64,000 bases of DNA. It comes from Eurosta solidaginis (taxonomy: Eukaryota > Arthropoda > Insecta > Diptera > Tephritidae). Below are positions 1 to 10,265 of this stretch, in pieces. Below the pieces are notes generated by a model. It saw nothing but the letters and a program-made list of their open reading frames with translations. It had not been told where the DNA came from and did no database searches. The DNA is taken from NCBI RefSeq assembly GCF_040869045.1, contig NC_090319.1:228012490-228076489 (forward strand), given 5' to 3'. The position numbers were made by a program, and so were the translations under genes. Each line of letters starts with the position of its first letter. The first letter of the stretch is position 1.

Positions 1-617
1 GAATGAAAAAGCGGACGAACTAGCTAAAAAGAACGCTTCCCTTGAAGCTTGCTCCGTAGACGTCCTAATTAGACTGGGCGAGATTAAGCGAAGGCGAGAA
101 GTGCACATGATCGACCAAGCGGGAAAGGCGTGGGTTCAAGCGTGGGGCTGTAAAGTGTCGAAGATTATGTGTAGGTCTTACAACCTTAGACTAACAAAGT
201 TGCTTCTATCATTAAAAAGAGAGGACTGTAGACTCATGACGAGTATTCTGACTGGACACTGCCTTCTGGCGTCACATGCCTTTAAATTAGGCTTGGTCAG
301 TGATATCAGATGTAGGATGTGCGGGTTGGAGGAGGAAACGATCGAGCACACTCTGTGCTCGTGCCCTGCACTTGCCAGGCTAAGACTCCAGCTATTAGGA
401 GTGACACAGCTGTCAGATCTAAAAGCAGGAAGTGGATTAAGTCCTAGGAATTCTTCTAGTATTTGCCAAGAGGACGGAGTTATTTTATAACATAGGTCCT
501 GGTTTTTGATATGGTTTTTCATTTTGGTCGTTAAAACAAACTTCTGGTAACACTACGGACTCAATCAGTCTATGTGAGGTCCTCATGGACCGGCCAGTTC
601 AACCTAACCTAACCTAA
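1..617 (+). mobile_element. LOA/I-group LINE, 3' end
   Basis: This is the 3' end of a non-LTR retrotransposon entering from the left window edge. It holds the end of an RNase H domain, a C-terminal zinc-binding region, a short 3' UTR with a stop at 488-490, and a terminal CCTAA repeat tail at 603-617 that replaces a poly(A). RNase H plus a simple-repeat tail fits the LOA/I group. A second 3' end with the same type of tail lies at 6447-7015 on the minus strand. Confidence 0.8.
2..490 (+). pseudogene. LINE ORF2 C-terminus (RNase H end plus zinc-binding tail)
   Basis: The frame is open from position 2 to a TAA at 488-490, giving about 162 residues of what would be a much longer polyprotein. It opens with NEKADELAKKNA, the typical last conserved block of a LINE-encoded RNase H. 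It continues through a W-rich linker to CRMCGLEEETIEHTLCSCPA, a CX2C...HX4C zinc-binding motif typical of the extreme C-terminus of I/LOA-type polymerases. The rest of the protein lies outside the window, so intactness upstream cannot be judged. I call it a pseudogene fragment because other LINEs here are decayed, but this piece itself has no stop or frameshift. Confidence 0.75.
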
Positions 618-679
618 TTTGGGTTTTGGGAATACAATAGATTATGCAGAAAGCAAAGATTTCTCAATTTTAAGAAATT

Positions 680-1035
680 ATAAACATCGCATCAGAGCGT
701 TTGTGTGGAAAATGAAGATATATGATCAAAATTCCTTTTAGAAAAAATGAACCGAGTCGCATTGTTTAAGGCCAGTTGTAATTTGTTTAGCGATATCGAG
801 CCAAGGTTACCGTATATAAGCTCACTGTAGGAAATATGGGGTACAATAAGAGATTTTACCAACTTCATCTTGGTGTCTCGCGGCATCAAATAGGCAGTAC
901 TGTATAAACTTCGTAGAGTACTATAAGTTTTACCAATGACAAAGTTCATATGGTCCACACAAGTCAGAGGGGAGTTGATTTTAAATCCTAAATGTGAAAG
1001 AATATTTTGTCTCCATTAAGCATAATTTCAGGAAG
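680..1035 (-). pseudogene. Jockey/CR1-group LINE reverse transcriptase fragment
   Basis: The minus strand encodes the region just after the RT palm: NLG-like and LTxxDHMN-like positions, then a helix-rich thumb stretch (KLVKSLIVPHISYSELIYG) and NNATRFIF. The same arrangement occurs on the plus strand at 21178-21862. Coding similarity continues upstream to about 1035 in shifted frames, and there is a stop after residue 88 of the longest open piece. There is no palm, endonuclease or 3' tail, so this is a dead fragment of unknown family name. Confidence 0.6.
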
Positions 1036-2029
1036 GTTGTGTTATGGTCCACTTGTGAGGATTCACATTTTGAACACACTAGTGGGCTGGTGATAGGTGA
1101 AAAGGTTAGGATTCACCCTTCACCCATGTCTACCTGGGGCGGTTAAAACAAATTTTCTTTAATTTCGCGCGGGTGGCAACGCCGAGAATCCAATGACATT
1201 GAGGAGTTTTCTTTTATAACACATGGCTCAATTGTATGAGTGGCTCATATCATCAGCTGACTTTGTTTTCTTCCAATTCATTGGCATAGGGATTGTCAAA
1301 AGGAGATAGCTAAAACAAAATGCAATCAACACATTGGCAATTACTGTTGCTGTGGTGGTGAATATTTTTTCCGGCGCTTTAAGTTATTCTTATTGGCAAA
1401 TTCATTCAACTTAGCGCATAATTCTCTCACGACACAAAAGTTGCTTCCTCTAAATTCCATACGCCTTCATCAACACGACGACTTTGAAATCGGAACATGG
1501 TATGTGTGACAGGGATATGAGCCAAACATGGGGTTGAACAAAGCGATATAGTGTTCACAACTCGAGTGGCTTCAACCAGAACATCGGTGTATCGATTTAT
1601 CGGCGGGAACCAGATAGCGGAAGCATATACGGAAGTTGGTTTCTTTCCTTTCTGCTGGATTAGACACGAGAGAGGTTGGTTTTTTTTTCTGGTGCCGCAG
1701 ATGCTGATGCTAAAGTTTTCAGTAAGGTGCAATTCGAGCTAATTATATTTTGGCATGTAATCGGGAATTTGAAGCAGCAATTAAATACATCGAAAGATTA
1801 TGCTGAGGATGCTAAAGCAATTTCACAAATAATTGGTGGATTTGACATGGATGGTGCGCTTCTATGGTTATGGTGATCTGTACGAACAAGTGACATGCAT
1901 CTATAATCTCCAATTTCTTATGTGAGTCACTTATTTTGCTACAAGCTGATAAAACAACGCATGCACTACAATTTTCAAATTCTTATGTGATTCACTTATT
2001 TGGCTACAAGCTGAAAAAAAGAAAACAGT
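1036..2029. other. No gene recognised
   Basis: Mixed-composition DNA with only short open frames on both strands. An open frame on the minus strand at 1427-1732 shows no family motif. An 8-9 bp phrase (CACTTATTTTGC / CACTTATTTGGC) recurs at about 1928 and 1994. I see no RNA gene or mobile-element terminus that I can defend. Confidence 0.4.
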
Positions 2030-2686
2030 TTGCAAAACCTGGGCAAGGGTGACCGTAATGCAGATGATATTTTCGAGGATCATTTAAATAACTTTAATCG
2101 GCAACCAGGACATGGGAACCGATTATACAAAGAATACGCCCATTATATTGATGCATTCGATCTATCAAGCTGCTTCCCCGTCGCTTATGAAAGCCATATC
2201 AGAAATTCAGACGCTATAAATCTGCACATTCGCCTGAGAACAGTAGGTGTCGATTGGGATCCTGGCCGTAGAACAAATCGTCACGTTGGCTACCAAATCA
2301 ATACGATGCAATCATTGTTGCTAACGCACAAGCTGCCACAACATCTAGCAACAACAACCATTTCGACAGCGCCAACCAAACACGCCAACCGCCATCGCCA
2401 GTGCCAACCACAACCACTTCGACAGCGCCAACCACGAGCGCAACAACCACCAACTGCGCGTACCAGTACTACGCGCCAACCACCATCGCCAGTGCCCACA
2501 ACAACCACTTCGACCGCGCCAACCAAACGCGGAACAACCACCAGACTTACCACCACCGCCAGTTACAACGAACACAGAAGGGCCGCTGAACATAGGCCTG
2601 CTGCTACTACCACCAACAACAACAACAGGCGGCACAGCAGGAACACTTACCAGCTACAGAAACAACAGCAGGGCCGGCGAACATAG
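2030..2686 (+). CDS. Unidentified 218-residue open frame with repetitive C-terminal half
   Basis: Residues 1-105 have ordinary amino-acid composition (aromatics, charged residues, blocks such as HYIDAFDLSSCFPVAYESH) and could descend from a real protein. I do not recognise the family. From about residue 108 the frame runs into a low-complexity Thr/Pro/Gln/Arg tract encoded by repeated CAACCA/ACCACC DNA. That tract is open in several frames at once, so openness there is not evidence for coding. No splice signals were convincingly placed. It could be a remnant of a mucin-like or transposon gene. Confidence 0.25.
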   Translation: MQNLGKGDRNADDIFEDHLNNFNRQPGHGNRLYKEYAHYIDAFDLSSCFPVAYESHIRNSDAINLHIRLRTVGVDWDPGRRTNRHVGYQINTMQSLLLTHKLPQHLATTTISTAPTKHANRHRQCQPQPLRQRQPRAQQPPTARTSTTRQPPSPVPTTTTSTAPTKRGTTTRLTTTASYNEHRRAAEHRPAATTTNNNNRRHSRNTYQLQKQQQGRRT

Positions 2687-2700
2687 GCCTGCTGATACAG
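2340..2700. repeat. Degenerate CAA/ACC-rich tandem repeat tract
   Basis: The phrase TTCGACAGCGCCAACC recurs at 2362, 2418 and (with one change) 2509. CCATCGCCAGTGCC recurs at about 2391 and 2482. GAACATAGGCCTGCTG recurs at about 2590 and 2678. The tract is strand-asymmetric (C/A-rich on plus) and encodes Thr/Pro-rich peptide on plus and Val/Gly-rich peptide on minus. Confidence 0.7.
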
Positions 2701-3869
2701 CCACCAACTACAACAATAACTACATTTAAAACGGTGAGTTAGTTTCGTGAAACGGAAAACCAACTTTTTTTCTTATACATAAATTCTGAGCTCTCCTTTA
2801 GTTATATTAGCCTAAACCTAGAAATTCTGAAAACTATGTCTACATAAAGTTCGAGATTACAAATAGCATAATCTAAATTGTAAACCTTTACGCGCGCAAT
2901 GAATAGTGCTAGCGTTTAATTTTAGATATTCCCAGCCAGTTTTCAGGCTGACTTTAGCATGTTATAATTTACAAAACAATTTAAAATCGCGGCTGAAAAC
3001 TGGCGTTGAGAGATGGTATCCAAACTAATACATAATTATAATGAGTTATAATAAAGTATAACTATGTCCTATGTACTAGACGCTAGTTGCGTTCCTATAA
3101 TGATAATATTATACTAAAATTAACTTAAATTTAAAATATTTCCATAGTACTTATCTAATTTGATGGTTTTGATCTATTTAGCAGTTGCATTAAGTAATGC
3201 AGCTAAGATAAAATTACCTTAAAATTAAATAAAATTACTATAAAGTAAATAAATCTAACGAATAAATGAACCAAAACCAATAAACCCAATAAATGAAATA
3301 AATAAAGAACTAAGCTAAAGGAATACCATAAAGAAATAAAATGCGTAGCTACAACAAATAACTTATAAATTTCATTCCGGAAGTAGATAAAACTTTACGT
3401 CCTACTTTTGCTTTGACACAATGTTAAATGACAAGACAATCAGTAAAATTTCTACTGCGTTTGTTTGTGATAGTGGAAGTACGTCGTGAAATTTTATCCG
3501 AGACCGCCCTTATACCTTTTATTATTTTGGGATCTTTTAAAGTATCACATATGAAGGGAAATTGTCAAAAGATGAATTTCTCGCATAATTTTTTTCTTTT
3601 TATGAATTGTTAGTTTGTAGGCTGGGAATTTGAAAATAACTGCAGTTCTCCATAAACCATTTGCTTCACTTAGAAAATAAGAGCATTAAAAGGTATACTG
3701 CCTAAATTTATAAAAACTTCAAACCCTTTATCAAATTCTTTTATTAATAAACATTCTTTTTTGCCTTCAAGTTAGGCATACTATATAACAATTGCGCTTA
3801 ATTATAAGATACATGCATAATGTATTGTAAACAAAAGTTTGTAATAATGGGAATGCTGATGTCCTTATT
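2701..3869. other. AT-rich noncoding DNA
   Basis: AT-rich sequence with A/T runs and no defensible coding frame. The only structure I see is the inverted repeat at 2935-3004. There is no recognisable transposon end. Confidence 0.5.
2935..3004. repeat. 12-bp perfect inverted repeat
   Basis: GCCAGTTTTCAG at 2935-2946 is the exact reverse complement of CTGAAAACTGGC at 2993-3004, with a 46-bp AT-rich spacer. It may be a short foldback or transposon remnant. Nothing flanking it looks like a target duplication. Confidence 0.6.
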
Positions 3870-4365
3870 TATTTAGAAGGCATAGGTAATACAGGTAAGG
3901 GGCCACCGAAATATAGGTGCGTCGGTGGCCATGGTTTTTGAGGGTGGGAATAGCACCGGGCGTTGCAACAACACCCGCGGCGCCCAATGTATATTCAGCC
4001 CTTTTCTTTTTTTACTTTCAGCGTGTTTTTTTTTATTTTGTTTCAGCGTTTGGAAACCGGTCATTTCCGGTTCGGTAACATTTTTTTTGCGCTAGATTTT
4101 TTTTGGAATTTTAAATTTTGTATGATTAACGGTCCTCCGTGACATCCGGTTCGAACGGATGTTGCTTCATTTGAATTGTAGCGTTTTGAAAGTTCTGCAC
4201 TTTTTGCACCTTTTTAAAAGGCATGATAGGAATTTTTCTGGTTATGGCGCAGGATGGCAAGGTTGACAAGAACCCCGCCCAGCCGACATGACTAGCCATA
4301 GAGCACCACTGGATCATGCCGACTGCCTTCCTTGTTGCTCCACTAGAAGTATGCGATTCCATAAG
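3870..4365. other. GC-richer segment, unidentified
   Basis: This segment is less AT-rich than the DNA to its left. Two minus-strand open frames (3873-4064 and 4126-4362) show no motif I know. It ends abruptly where the truncated LINE at 4366 begins. A 9-bp stem hairpin sits at 3901-3930. Confidence 0.35.
3901..3930. repeat. 9-bp stem hairpin
   Basis: GGCCACCGA (3901-3909) pairs perfectly with TCGGTGGCC (3922-3930) around a 12-nt loop. It is GC-rich compared with its surroundings. Function unknown; it could be a transposon sub-terminal hairpin. Confidence 0.6.
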
Positions 4366-4379
4366 AGTTGTTTAAGTCA

Positions 4380-5106
4380 TACGAGGCGTTCGATATTGCT
4401 GTTACCTTTGATTTAGTTGCCTTAAGAGATAGTTTATTTAATTGAGCCGACTCTCCTATGCGTGTTAAGTCTTCATTCAGCCTGAAAAATATGTCTTCGG
4501 AAAGACCAATTGGACGAGACATGTATATTTGAGTATCATCGGCATAAAGATGAATGGAGGCATTGCGACAACAGGCGACTATGTCATTAATAAAAAGCGT
4601 AAAGAGTATTGGACCTAAGATAGATCCTTGCGGAACACCAGATGTTATGGGATTTAAATTTAATACTTTATCAGCACATTTTACTTGTTAAATCCGGTTA
4701 CAGAGGTAGCTTTGCACTAACTTTATGGCGTATGGATTTAAGTTAAAACTAGTTTCAAGTTTGTGAATTAGTATTTCAAAATCAACTATGTCAAAAGCTC
4801 TTGAGAAATCCAAAAGCACGAGCACGGTAAGTTCATTATTGTCAAACGCTTACGTATATCTTCAAGAATCTTGAGCATGGATGTTGCACAACTATGCCCC
4901 CTTCTAAATCCCGACTGGACTTCGCATAGCAAATTATTATTATATATATGGTGAGTTATTTGCATTGCTAATAGCTTCTCAAACACCTTAGATAAGGCAG
5001 GTATAAGACTTATTGGTATAAATTCTTTGTAAGAACACGGAGACCTCGTTTTAGGAACCGGAATAATATTTGCAATTCTCCATTGACTAGGAAACCTACT
5101 AGACAT
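4380..5106 (-). pseudogene. LINE reverse transcriptase domain
   Basis: The open stretch 5106-4786 holds the RT finger motifs (FPSQWRIANIIPVPKT, QSGFRRGHSCATSML). In shifted frame the palm follows with GVPQGSILGPILFTLFINDI near 4600 and the catalytic LYADDTQIYMS near 4530-4560. Both catalytic aspartates of the YADD box are present. An in-frame stop falls between the two blocks (after about NRI, near 4690), and the sequence ends at about 4370 without thumb completion. Identification as an APE-type LINE RT is firm; the exact clade is not. Confidence 0.85.
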
Positions 5107-5382
5107 AATTGTGAAATTAAAGATATGTGTTAGCGAAGCGGTGGCGTAAGGTAGAATAAGTTTTATAAATCATATGCTAAACCATCAATTCCCACGGCAT
5201 TAGACTTTATAGCAAAAATAGCATCCAGCACATCGCTTTCGGTGACCACTGAAAAGTCAAAGGCACATATATCCAGTCTTCTGCCTACCAGGTTACAGCG
5301 ATTCTGCCATCAATATCATTCTTATTCACATCAACATTATTTTTTCCAATATTATTTGTATTACGACACAAGAAATAGGAGT

Positions 5383-6430
5383 TCATGACATTGGGTCGTG
5401 GCTGCATTCAATGTTATCCTTTTTACAGACTCCAAAAGAGCGAAGATTTTTCCAGAGCACTTTCGTTGGAAAATTTGTATTAAATTTAATATTCAGGTAT
5501 GCTACTTTAGCAAAGGGTAGCTTTTGATTTCTCAGAAGACGGTAATCTTCCCAGTGTTTATCATCGCGATATCTCTTCCATTTCCAGTAAGCCCTCTCAC
5601 GTTTTTTTATGTGTTTCAAAACCTCCGATGTGAACCACGGTTTCTTATGACCCTGGATTTTAAAAGATTTTAGTGGAACAAATCTATCAAAAAGGTGCCA
5701 AACCAGGTTATTAAAATGTTTTACCTTCTCATCCAAATTTGAAATGGACAAGCAACCAATCCAATCAAGACGAGAGGCTTCTTCATTAAGTAGTTCCATA
5801 TTTACACCTTTGTAATTTCTGTAGGTTATTACAGATTCGGGCTCTGCTGTATTAAATTTCAAATCATAGCATAAGAAGAGCATTTCATGGTCAGAGATAC
5901 CATCCATCGGAAGCTGGTCAGTATAATTGATATAATTAATATTGTTAACACACATTAAATCTAGCAAACTAGGCTTACTATTAGTAGCAAAACGGGTTGC
6001 AAATCTATTTATAATTTTTAAGTCACAGGCCTGAAAATTATTAATAATACTTTTACTGCGGGAATCACAGTTAAGCAGATCTACGTTAAAATCTCCACAG
6101 ATAATGACGTGCTCATAATTTCAAGAAAACTCAGTTATTTTGTGAAAAAGATGTGTTAAATCGTTAGACCTGTTCGGGTTATAAACACAAGCCACAAAAC
6201 ACTTTGTACTTGCAACGCCTATTTCAATAAAAACACATTCAACCTCGTTTGCATGCCCTGAACGATAAAGCACTTTTGGATTTAAAACAGCTTTGCAGTA
6301 AATTGCAAGACCACCACCACGTATGTTATCTTTTCTGTTATTTCGCAGCTATTCATAGAATAAGAATCATCATCAACGTTGGATTTGAATCAGGTTTCCG
6401 TAAGGCAAATTAAATCAATATTTTGATCGG
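5383..6430 (-). pseudogene. LINE endonuclease and linker domain
   Basis: The N-terminal part (about 6430-5970) is frameshifted but keeps a LICLTET-like motif near 6420 and VIICGDFNVDLLN near 6085, the catalytic GDFN block of APE-type endonucleases. The open stretch 5967-5383 (194 residues) continues with DGISDHEMLF, corresponding to the conserved SDH block. It then gives the basic linker (KPWFTSEVLKHIKKRERAYW) that precedes the RT domain in Jockey-group elements. Acts in target-primed reverse transcription by nicking DNA. Inactive here. Confidence 0.8.
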
Positions 6431-6446
6431 CAAATAAGTGCCATAT

Positions 6447-7015
6447 TTAGGTTAGGTTGGGTGGTAGCTTCCCTGATAGGGGAAGCTCACTTGGACAACA
6501 TGACGGTCCGTTGTGATACCACATATAATAAACTAAACTAACGGTGACGTAGATATAACTACTTAGAGAATCGTTGGGTAGCAACGATAAAGTTCCGAAT
6601 GATCCCGATCTCAACCTTGGATAGCTCCTCGGGAGATCCAAGTGAGTCACGACCGAAATACTTTCGCCTAGTTCTGGCAAAAGCTGGGCAGTCAAGCATA
6701 AAGTGATTTAGTGATTCCATCTCATCATCCTCCATACAGCTGCAGCAGGATGGAGTTTCCAATATATTGAGACGTACCGCATGGATACCCTGCCAAAACC
6801 ACAATGACCATTGATAGGTGAGCCTTAGTGAACCCAATTATTTCAGCAGACCTCCTGCCATCCACTTTCGGCCAGAAAGATCTTGATACCCTGCAAGACG
6901 TAGTGTCCGCCCAACGTTTGCTGAGCTGACTCGAGGCCCAGCTATGGAAGAGCAATCCAGAGGTGGCTAGCGGAATCCCGAAATCCCTACAGCCATCATA
7001 TGTGTCATCAGTGAC
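6447..7015 (-). mobile_element. LOA-type LINE, 3' end
   Basis: The minus strand encodes the C-terminal region of a LINE polymerase in two frames. The 6955-6725 part contains WPKVDGRRSAEIIGFTKAHL, typical of the post-RNase H region. The 6837-6559 part contains CCSCMEDDEMESLNHFMLDC, a CX2C...HX4C zinc motif. A frameshift near 6840 separates them. The 3' end is a short CCTAACCTAA tail at 6447-6460, as in the copy at 1-617. It abuts the 5'-truncated Jockey-group LINE, so it may have inserted into it. Confidence 0.75.
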
Positions 7016-7499
7016 ATATTTAATCTGTTATAACTTTCACAAATTTCCCCAAAATGCATCGCACATGTCCACTGTCAGTGCAATTATTGGTCAAGTTAAC
7101 CAAACTCACAACAACGAAGCAAAATGATATCAACAAAGCAGTAAGGGGAGGGAAGTAGAAAAAAGAAAAGAACATTATGAAATGGAAATAAACTAAAAAC
7201 TAATAACACATAAAGCATTGCATTGCAAATATGAGTATGCATTGTTTTTGTCATTGCTCGCTTACAGCAATTTGATCAGCGCCCTCTTTGTCACTGATTT
7301 TCACTGCTTCACCTTGTTGACGTGTACGCACATATACATCACCACAGAGAAAACAGAAGTAAGCAACGCACGCTCGCCTTATGGGACTTCAGTCGGGATG
7401 GGGAGAGCAGCAAAAGGATTGATTTTGTTTCTATAGAAAATATATTTTAAGATATCAATAAATATTAAAATATATTTGTATTAACGAACAGAATCTTTA
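7016..7499. other. No gene recognised
   Basis: AT-rich intergenic or intronic DNA. The 72-residue plus-strand frame at 7218-7436 has no family motif. No mobile-element terminus was seen. Confidence 0.4.
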
Positions 7500-8480
7500 T
7501 TATAACCACAAAGGCCACCACCCTTACCCCTTGTGCGATCTTTCCTATGAATGTTGTAGCCATCGCAAGTTGGAGGACCGATCTTTGTTTCTTGAATTGC
7601 GGGTATACGGATATTATTCATGTAGTCAACTATCTCTGCGATCTTTCTGGTTAATTTGTTTCAATTAAGTTGCAGAATTCTGAAGTGAAACGGGCGGGCA
7701 GTCGTCACTCTGGGAGTAAGAGATAGGTGAAGGCGCCTTGAAGGATATAGGCTTTGTCGAGTGTGCTGTCCGGTTAGGATAGGTGGGTACTTGTGTTTTG
7801 GCAGCACGGTGCAACGAATACACCGGTCGGACGGTTGCCATTTCTAAGCCCAGAGCATCTATGAAGGTCGCATCGGGCAAGGTATGAACTGCATAGACCG
7901 ATGTCGCGATCGTAAATTTCTTAGCTGGCAAACGGAGCACACGGTGTGAGGGACTAGGAGTTGATGACTCCTTCTGCGAGTGCATGTGTCGGAAAAGGAG
8001 GGGATGGACGGGGGTAAAAGCTGGTGATCGACATTGCTACTGTCCATGCTACGTAGATTGTAGTGATGAGTAACGCGGCTGCTTAGCTGGAGGCGTCGTT
8101 TGGCGCAATCAACAGCGGACATTTGAAGTGGCCTGCTGGGCAGAGAGTGAACCGCGGGACGTCCTTGGGCGTGAACAGCAGGGAGCCACACAGGTTTTGT
8201 AGAAATTTCGGGTGCGAAATAGAACAGCCCGGACGATGTAACCATCTTTCACACGTGACACTGACAGGAGTATGACCGTCTGAGATAAATCCGTTTCCGA
8301 CATATGCAGCAGAACCGCAGCCTGAGACCGGGGTTAGGTTCAATACCTTCCCGCTACAAGGTGCTGCTCCGAGGATGACAATTTGTCGGAGGGACGCACC
8401 AAATTAAAAGGGGTTACACTGAAATTACCGCCCTTGGTCGGGAAAAAAATTTCGAGTCGCTCCGGTTCATAGATCTGGCT
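7500..8480 (-). mobile_element. LINE family A, 5' end copy
   Basis: On the minus strand this begins with a 5' UTR (about 8480-8390) that matches the plus-strand copy at about 10770-10865. An N-terminal coding region follows with an EGIEPNPGL motif (degenerate 2A-like, near 8330) and a Cys/His-rich zinc module (FCCICR, then CERWLHRPGC near 8240). At 7680-7510 in another frame lies the start of an endonuclease (IPAIQETK, YNIHRKDR, GKGGGL). Frameshifts and stops are frequent. The copy is truncated in the endonuclease at about 7500 and preserves the region deleted in the copy at 10760. Confidence 0.75.
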
Positions 8481-8509
8481 AGCGTGGGAGGCGTTGGTTG
8501 GGTCTTAAA

Positions 8510-9175
8510 AACATACGGGCTGCAGGCCTGTTAAAATGCTGTAATCAGAACTGCCACGGGGTGGCCCTAACCCATGACCCCTCACCCCTGAACATCATCT
8601 ACATAGTGGTGCCAAAGAGCTCAACACTAAAGAGCACAACGAAATGCTGAACAGGCAATTTTCGCTAAATTGGGCACCCTAAAAAACAACAGCTCGATGA
8701 TGTAACCCCGCCCCAAAGATGGTTAAAGGAACATCTCTATAAGTACTATGATGAGATCCGGCACCTGCCAACACAGCAGACAAGCATAGCGAGGCCCTAA
8801 CAAAATCCATACAGAATCGGTAAACGCCTTTGCCAGGACTTTTGATATAGAAGAGAGCATACTACCAAGGGAGAAATGAGTCACCCTGGCCCAACTTCGT
8901 TCTTGATACTCTAACATGTTAAACTCTTACTTGTCGAAAATCAATCCAGTTATGCGTAATGTATGTCCTCCATGCGATGTGTCCCCACATGACACCAACC
9001 ATTTTTTCAATTGTAATGTGGAACCTACGCCTCTAATACCAATATCCCTATGGTCCGCCCCTGTTGAAGCTGCCAGTTTCCTTGGACTTTCTTAGAGGAT
9101 ATTGATGACAATTTGTGAGTGGTCGTGCCCATTGAATGGGGCGAAGCACTGTTAGCACAACAACATGGATCGGCG
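8510..9175 (+). mobile_element. LINE family A, decayed 3' fragment
   Basis: The plus-strand sequence tracks the 3' coding end of family A (13250-13466 plus 14584-15085) at nucleotide level. There are GCTGCAGGCCTGTTAAAATG-like and CATCATCTACATAGTG blocks, and near 9000 the phrase HDTNH..FNCNVEPTP in translation. It ends with the family's GATGGGGCGAAGCACTG-like terminus and an ACAACAAC tail near 9160. Internal deletions and frameshifts remove coding capacity. It sits directly beside the opposed 5' end copy at 7500-8480. Confidence 0.7.
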
Positions 9176-9199
9176 CTTCAGGATAAACGTATCTGGGCA

Positions 9200-9400
9200 A
9201 GCATCCGAGTGTAATTCTGCCATGAAAAGCTTCTCAGTGAAAACTCATCTGCCTTGCATATGCCGTTCGGGGTCGTCGTAAAACATACCCATTTGTAGGA
9301 AAAATTAAATAGAGCACGACGCGAATTGGAAGAGAAGCTCTGTCTAAAATCTCCGGAAGTTATTGCGCCTTATATTTATTTTTTTATTTATTCTTACATT
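9200..9400 (+). mobile_element. tRNA-derived SINE, 3' half
   Basis: This sequence matches the body and tail of the SINE found on the minus strand at 15235-15596 and 19290-19651: the CTGCCATGAAAAGC block, the AACTCATCTGCCTTGCA block, GGAAGAGAAGCTC, then TGCGCCTTA followed by an ATTTATTT-rich tail. The tRNA-like head is missing, so it is 5'-truncated. Confidence 0.8.
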
Positions 9401-9672
9401 TTTTATTTTGTTTTTTCTTAAGCTGATTCTATTTTAAAATTATTAATTCTCAGTACGTTGAGTTTTGATTTAATTAAAATATATTGACATTAATAACAAC
9501 AGCAGCTTGAAACCCGGTGTAAATTTAGAATTTTCCATGGAAAAACTTCTCAACTCATAAATAATTGAAATTGAGAATAAATATGAAAATATCCCAAGAA
9601 ACATTTCTCTAACGGAATGTTTATTGGCTGAATTGTGTAAAATAATTATATATTTAACATTTATGATTACAG

Positions 9673-10208
9673 AAAACATATTGTCCTGCAACTAATAAGG
9701 AGCAGTCTCTAAAACAGTTCTCTAAAGAATTTAAAAATGTAATACAGAACGCTGACGTTATATTAGAAGTAGTAGACGCGCGTGACCCACTTGGAACTCG
9801 ATGCATCGAAGTAGAACAAGCCGTGCGATCTGTGCCTGGTAATAAGAAACTTGTATTGGTATTAAACAAAGTTGACTTGGTACCTCGTGAAAATCTTGAC
9901 AACTGGATCCGATATTTCAGAAAGAAGGGTCCAGTAACTGTGTTCAAAGCTTCAACACAGGAACAGCAATCAAAATTAGGGCGTAGGAAACTTAATCACA
10001 CTAATACGGAAAGGTCAATGCGGGGATCGGTGTGTATTGGAGCTGAGCTGCTTATATCAATGCTTGGAAATTTTTGCCGTAATAACGGGATCAGGACATC
10101 AATACGTGTTGGTGTAGTTGGCATACCCAATGTTGGAAAAAGTTCTATAATAAATTCACTGACCCGTGGTAAAACTTGTGCCGTTGGTTGCACTCCAGGT
10201 GTCACTAA
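9673..10208 (+). CDS. Ns1: GNL3/nucleostemin-like GTPase, internal exon
   Basis: This exon encodes about 178 residues of a circularly permuted YlqF/YawG-type GTPase. The order of motifs is diagnostic: [11 protein letters not shown], then NKVDLVP (G4), then KASTQ (G5), then GIPNVGKSS (G1, near 10120), then CTPGVT (G2/G3 region). Family knowledge: nucleostemin-like proteins are nucleolar and act in ribosome biogenesis and cell-growth control. The exon is preceded by TGATTACAG (acceptor) and followed by GTTAGT (donor at 10209). The frame is open with no lesions. The N-terminal basic region is not found upstream in this window, where only transposons lie. The symbol assumes orthology with fly nucleostemin 1; GNL3L or another paralogue is the alternative. 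Confidence 0.88.
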
Positions 10209-10265
10209 GTTAGTTTAAAACTGAAATTTTTAAATAAAAATGTATAAATGTTCTGTAAATTTCAG

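Larger units (their letters stand above)
4366..6446 (-). mobile_element. Jockey/CR1-group LINE, truncated at both ends
   Basis: On the minus strand the segment runs from the N-terminal part of an APE-type endonuclease (about 6430) through a linker domain to the RT palm and fingers, and stops inside the post-palm region at about 4366. No 5' UTR, ORF1, 3' UTR or tail is present. The 5' edge meets the 3' tail of a LOA-type LINE at 6447. Several frameshifts and stops make it inactive. Confidence 0.85.

Noticed and set aside
603..617. Telomere array
   Set aside because: Only three CCTAA repeats directly after a LINE 3' UTR, so a retrotransposon tail, not chromosome-end DNA.
1427..1732. 101-codon minus-strand frame
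   Set aside because: No conserved motif beyond a vague resemblance of a few residues to LINE C-termini, and no neighbouring RT domain.
2290..2635. Two overlapping Val/Gly-rich minus-strand frames
   Set aside because: They are the antisense of the low-complexity CAACCA tract; long frames without stops are expected there by composition.
7218..7436. 72-codon plus-strand frame
   Set aside because: No homology signal, no start context or splice support, average composition for AT-rich intergenic DNA.
9470..9672. Search for the upstream GNL3 exon just before 9673
   Set aside because: No Lys/Arg-rich nucleolar-targeting coding stretch with a donor site is present; the sequence is AT-rich intron-like DNA.
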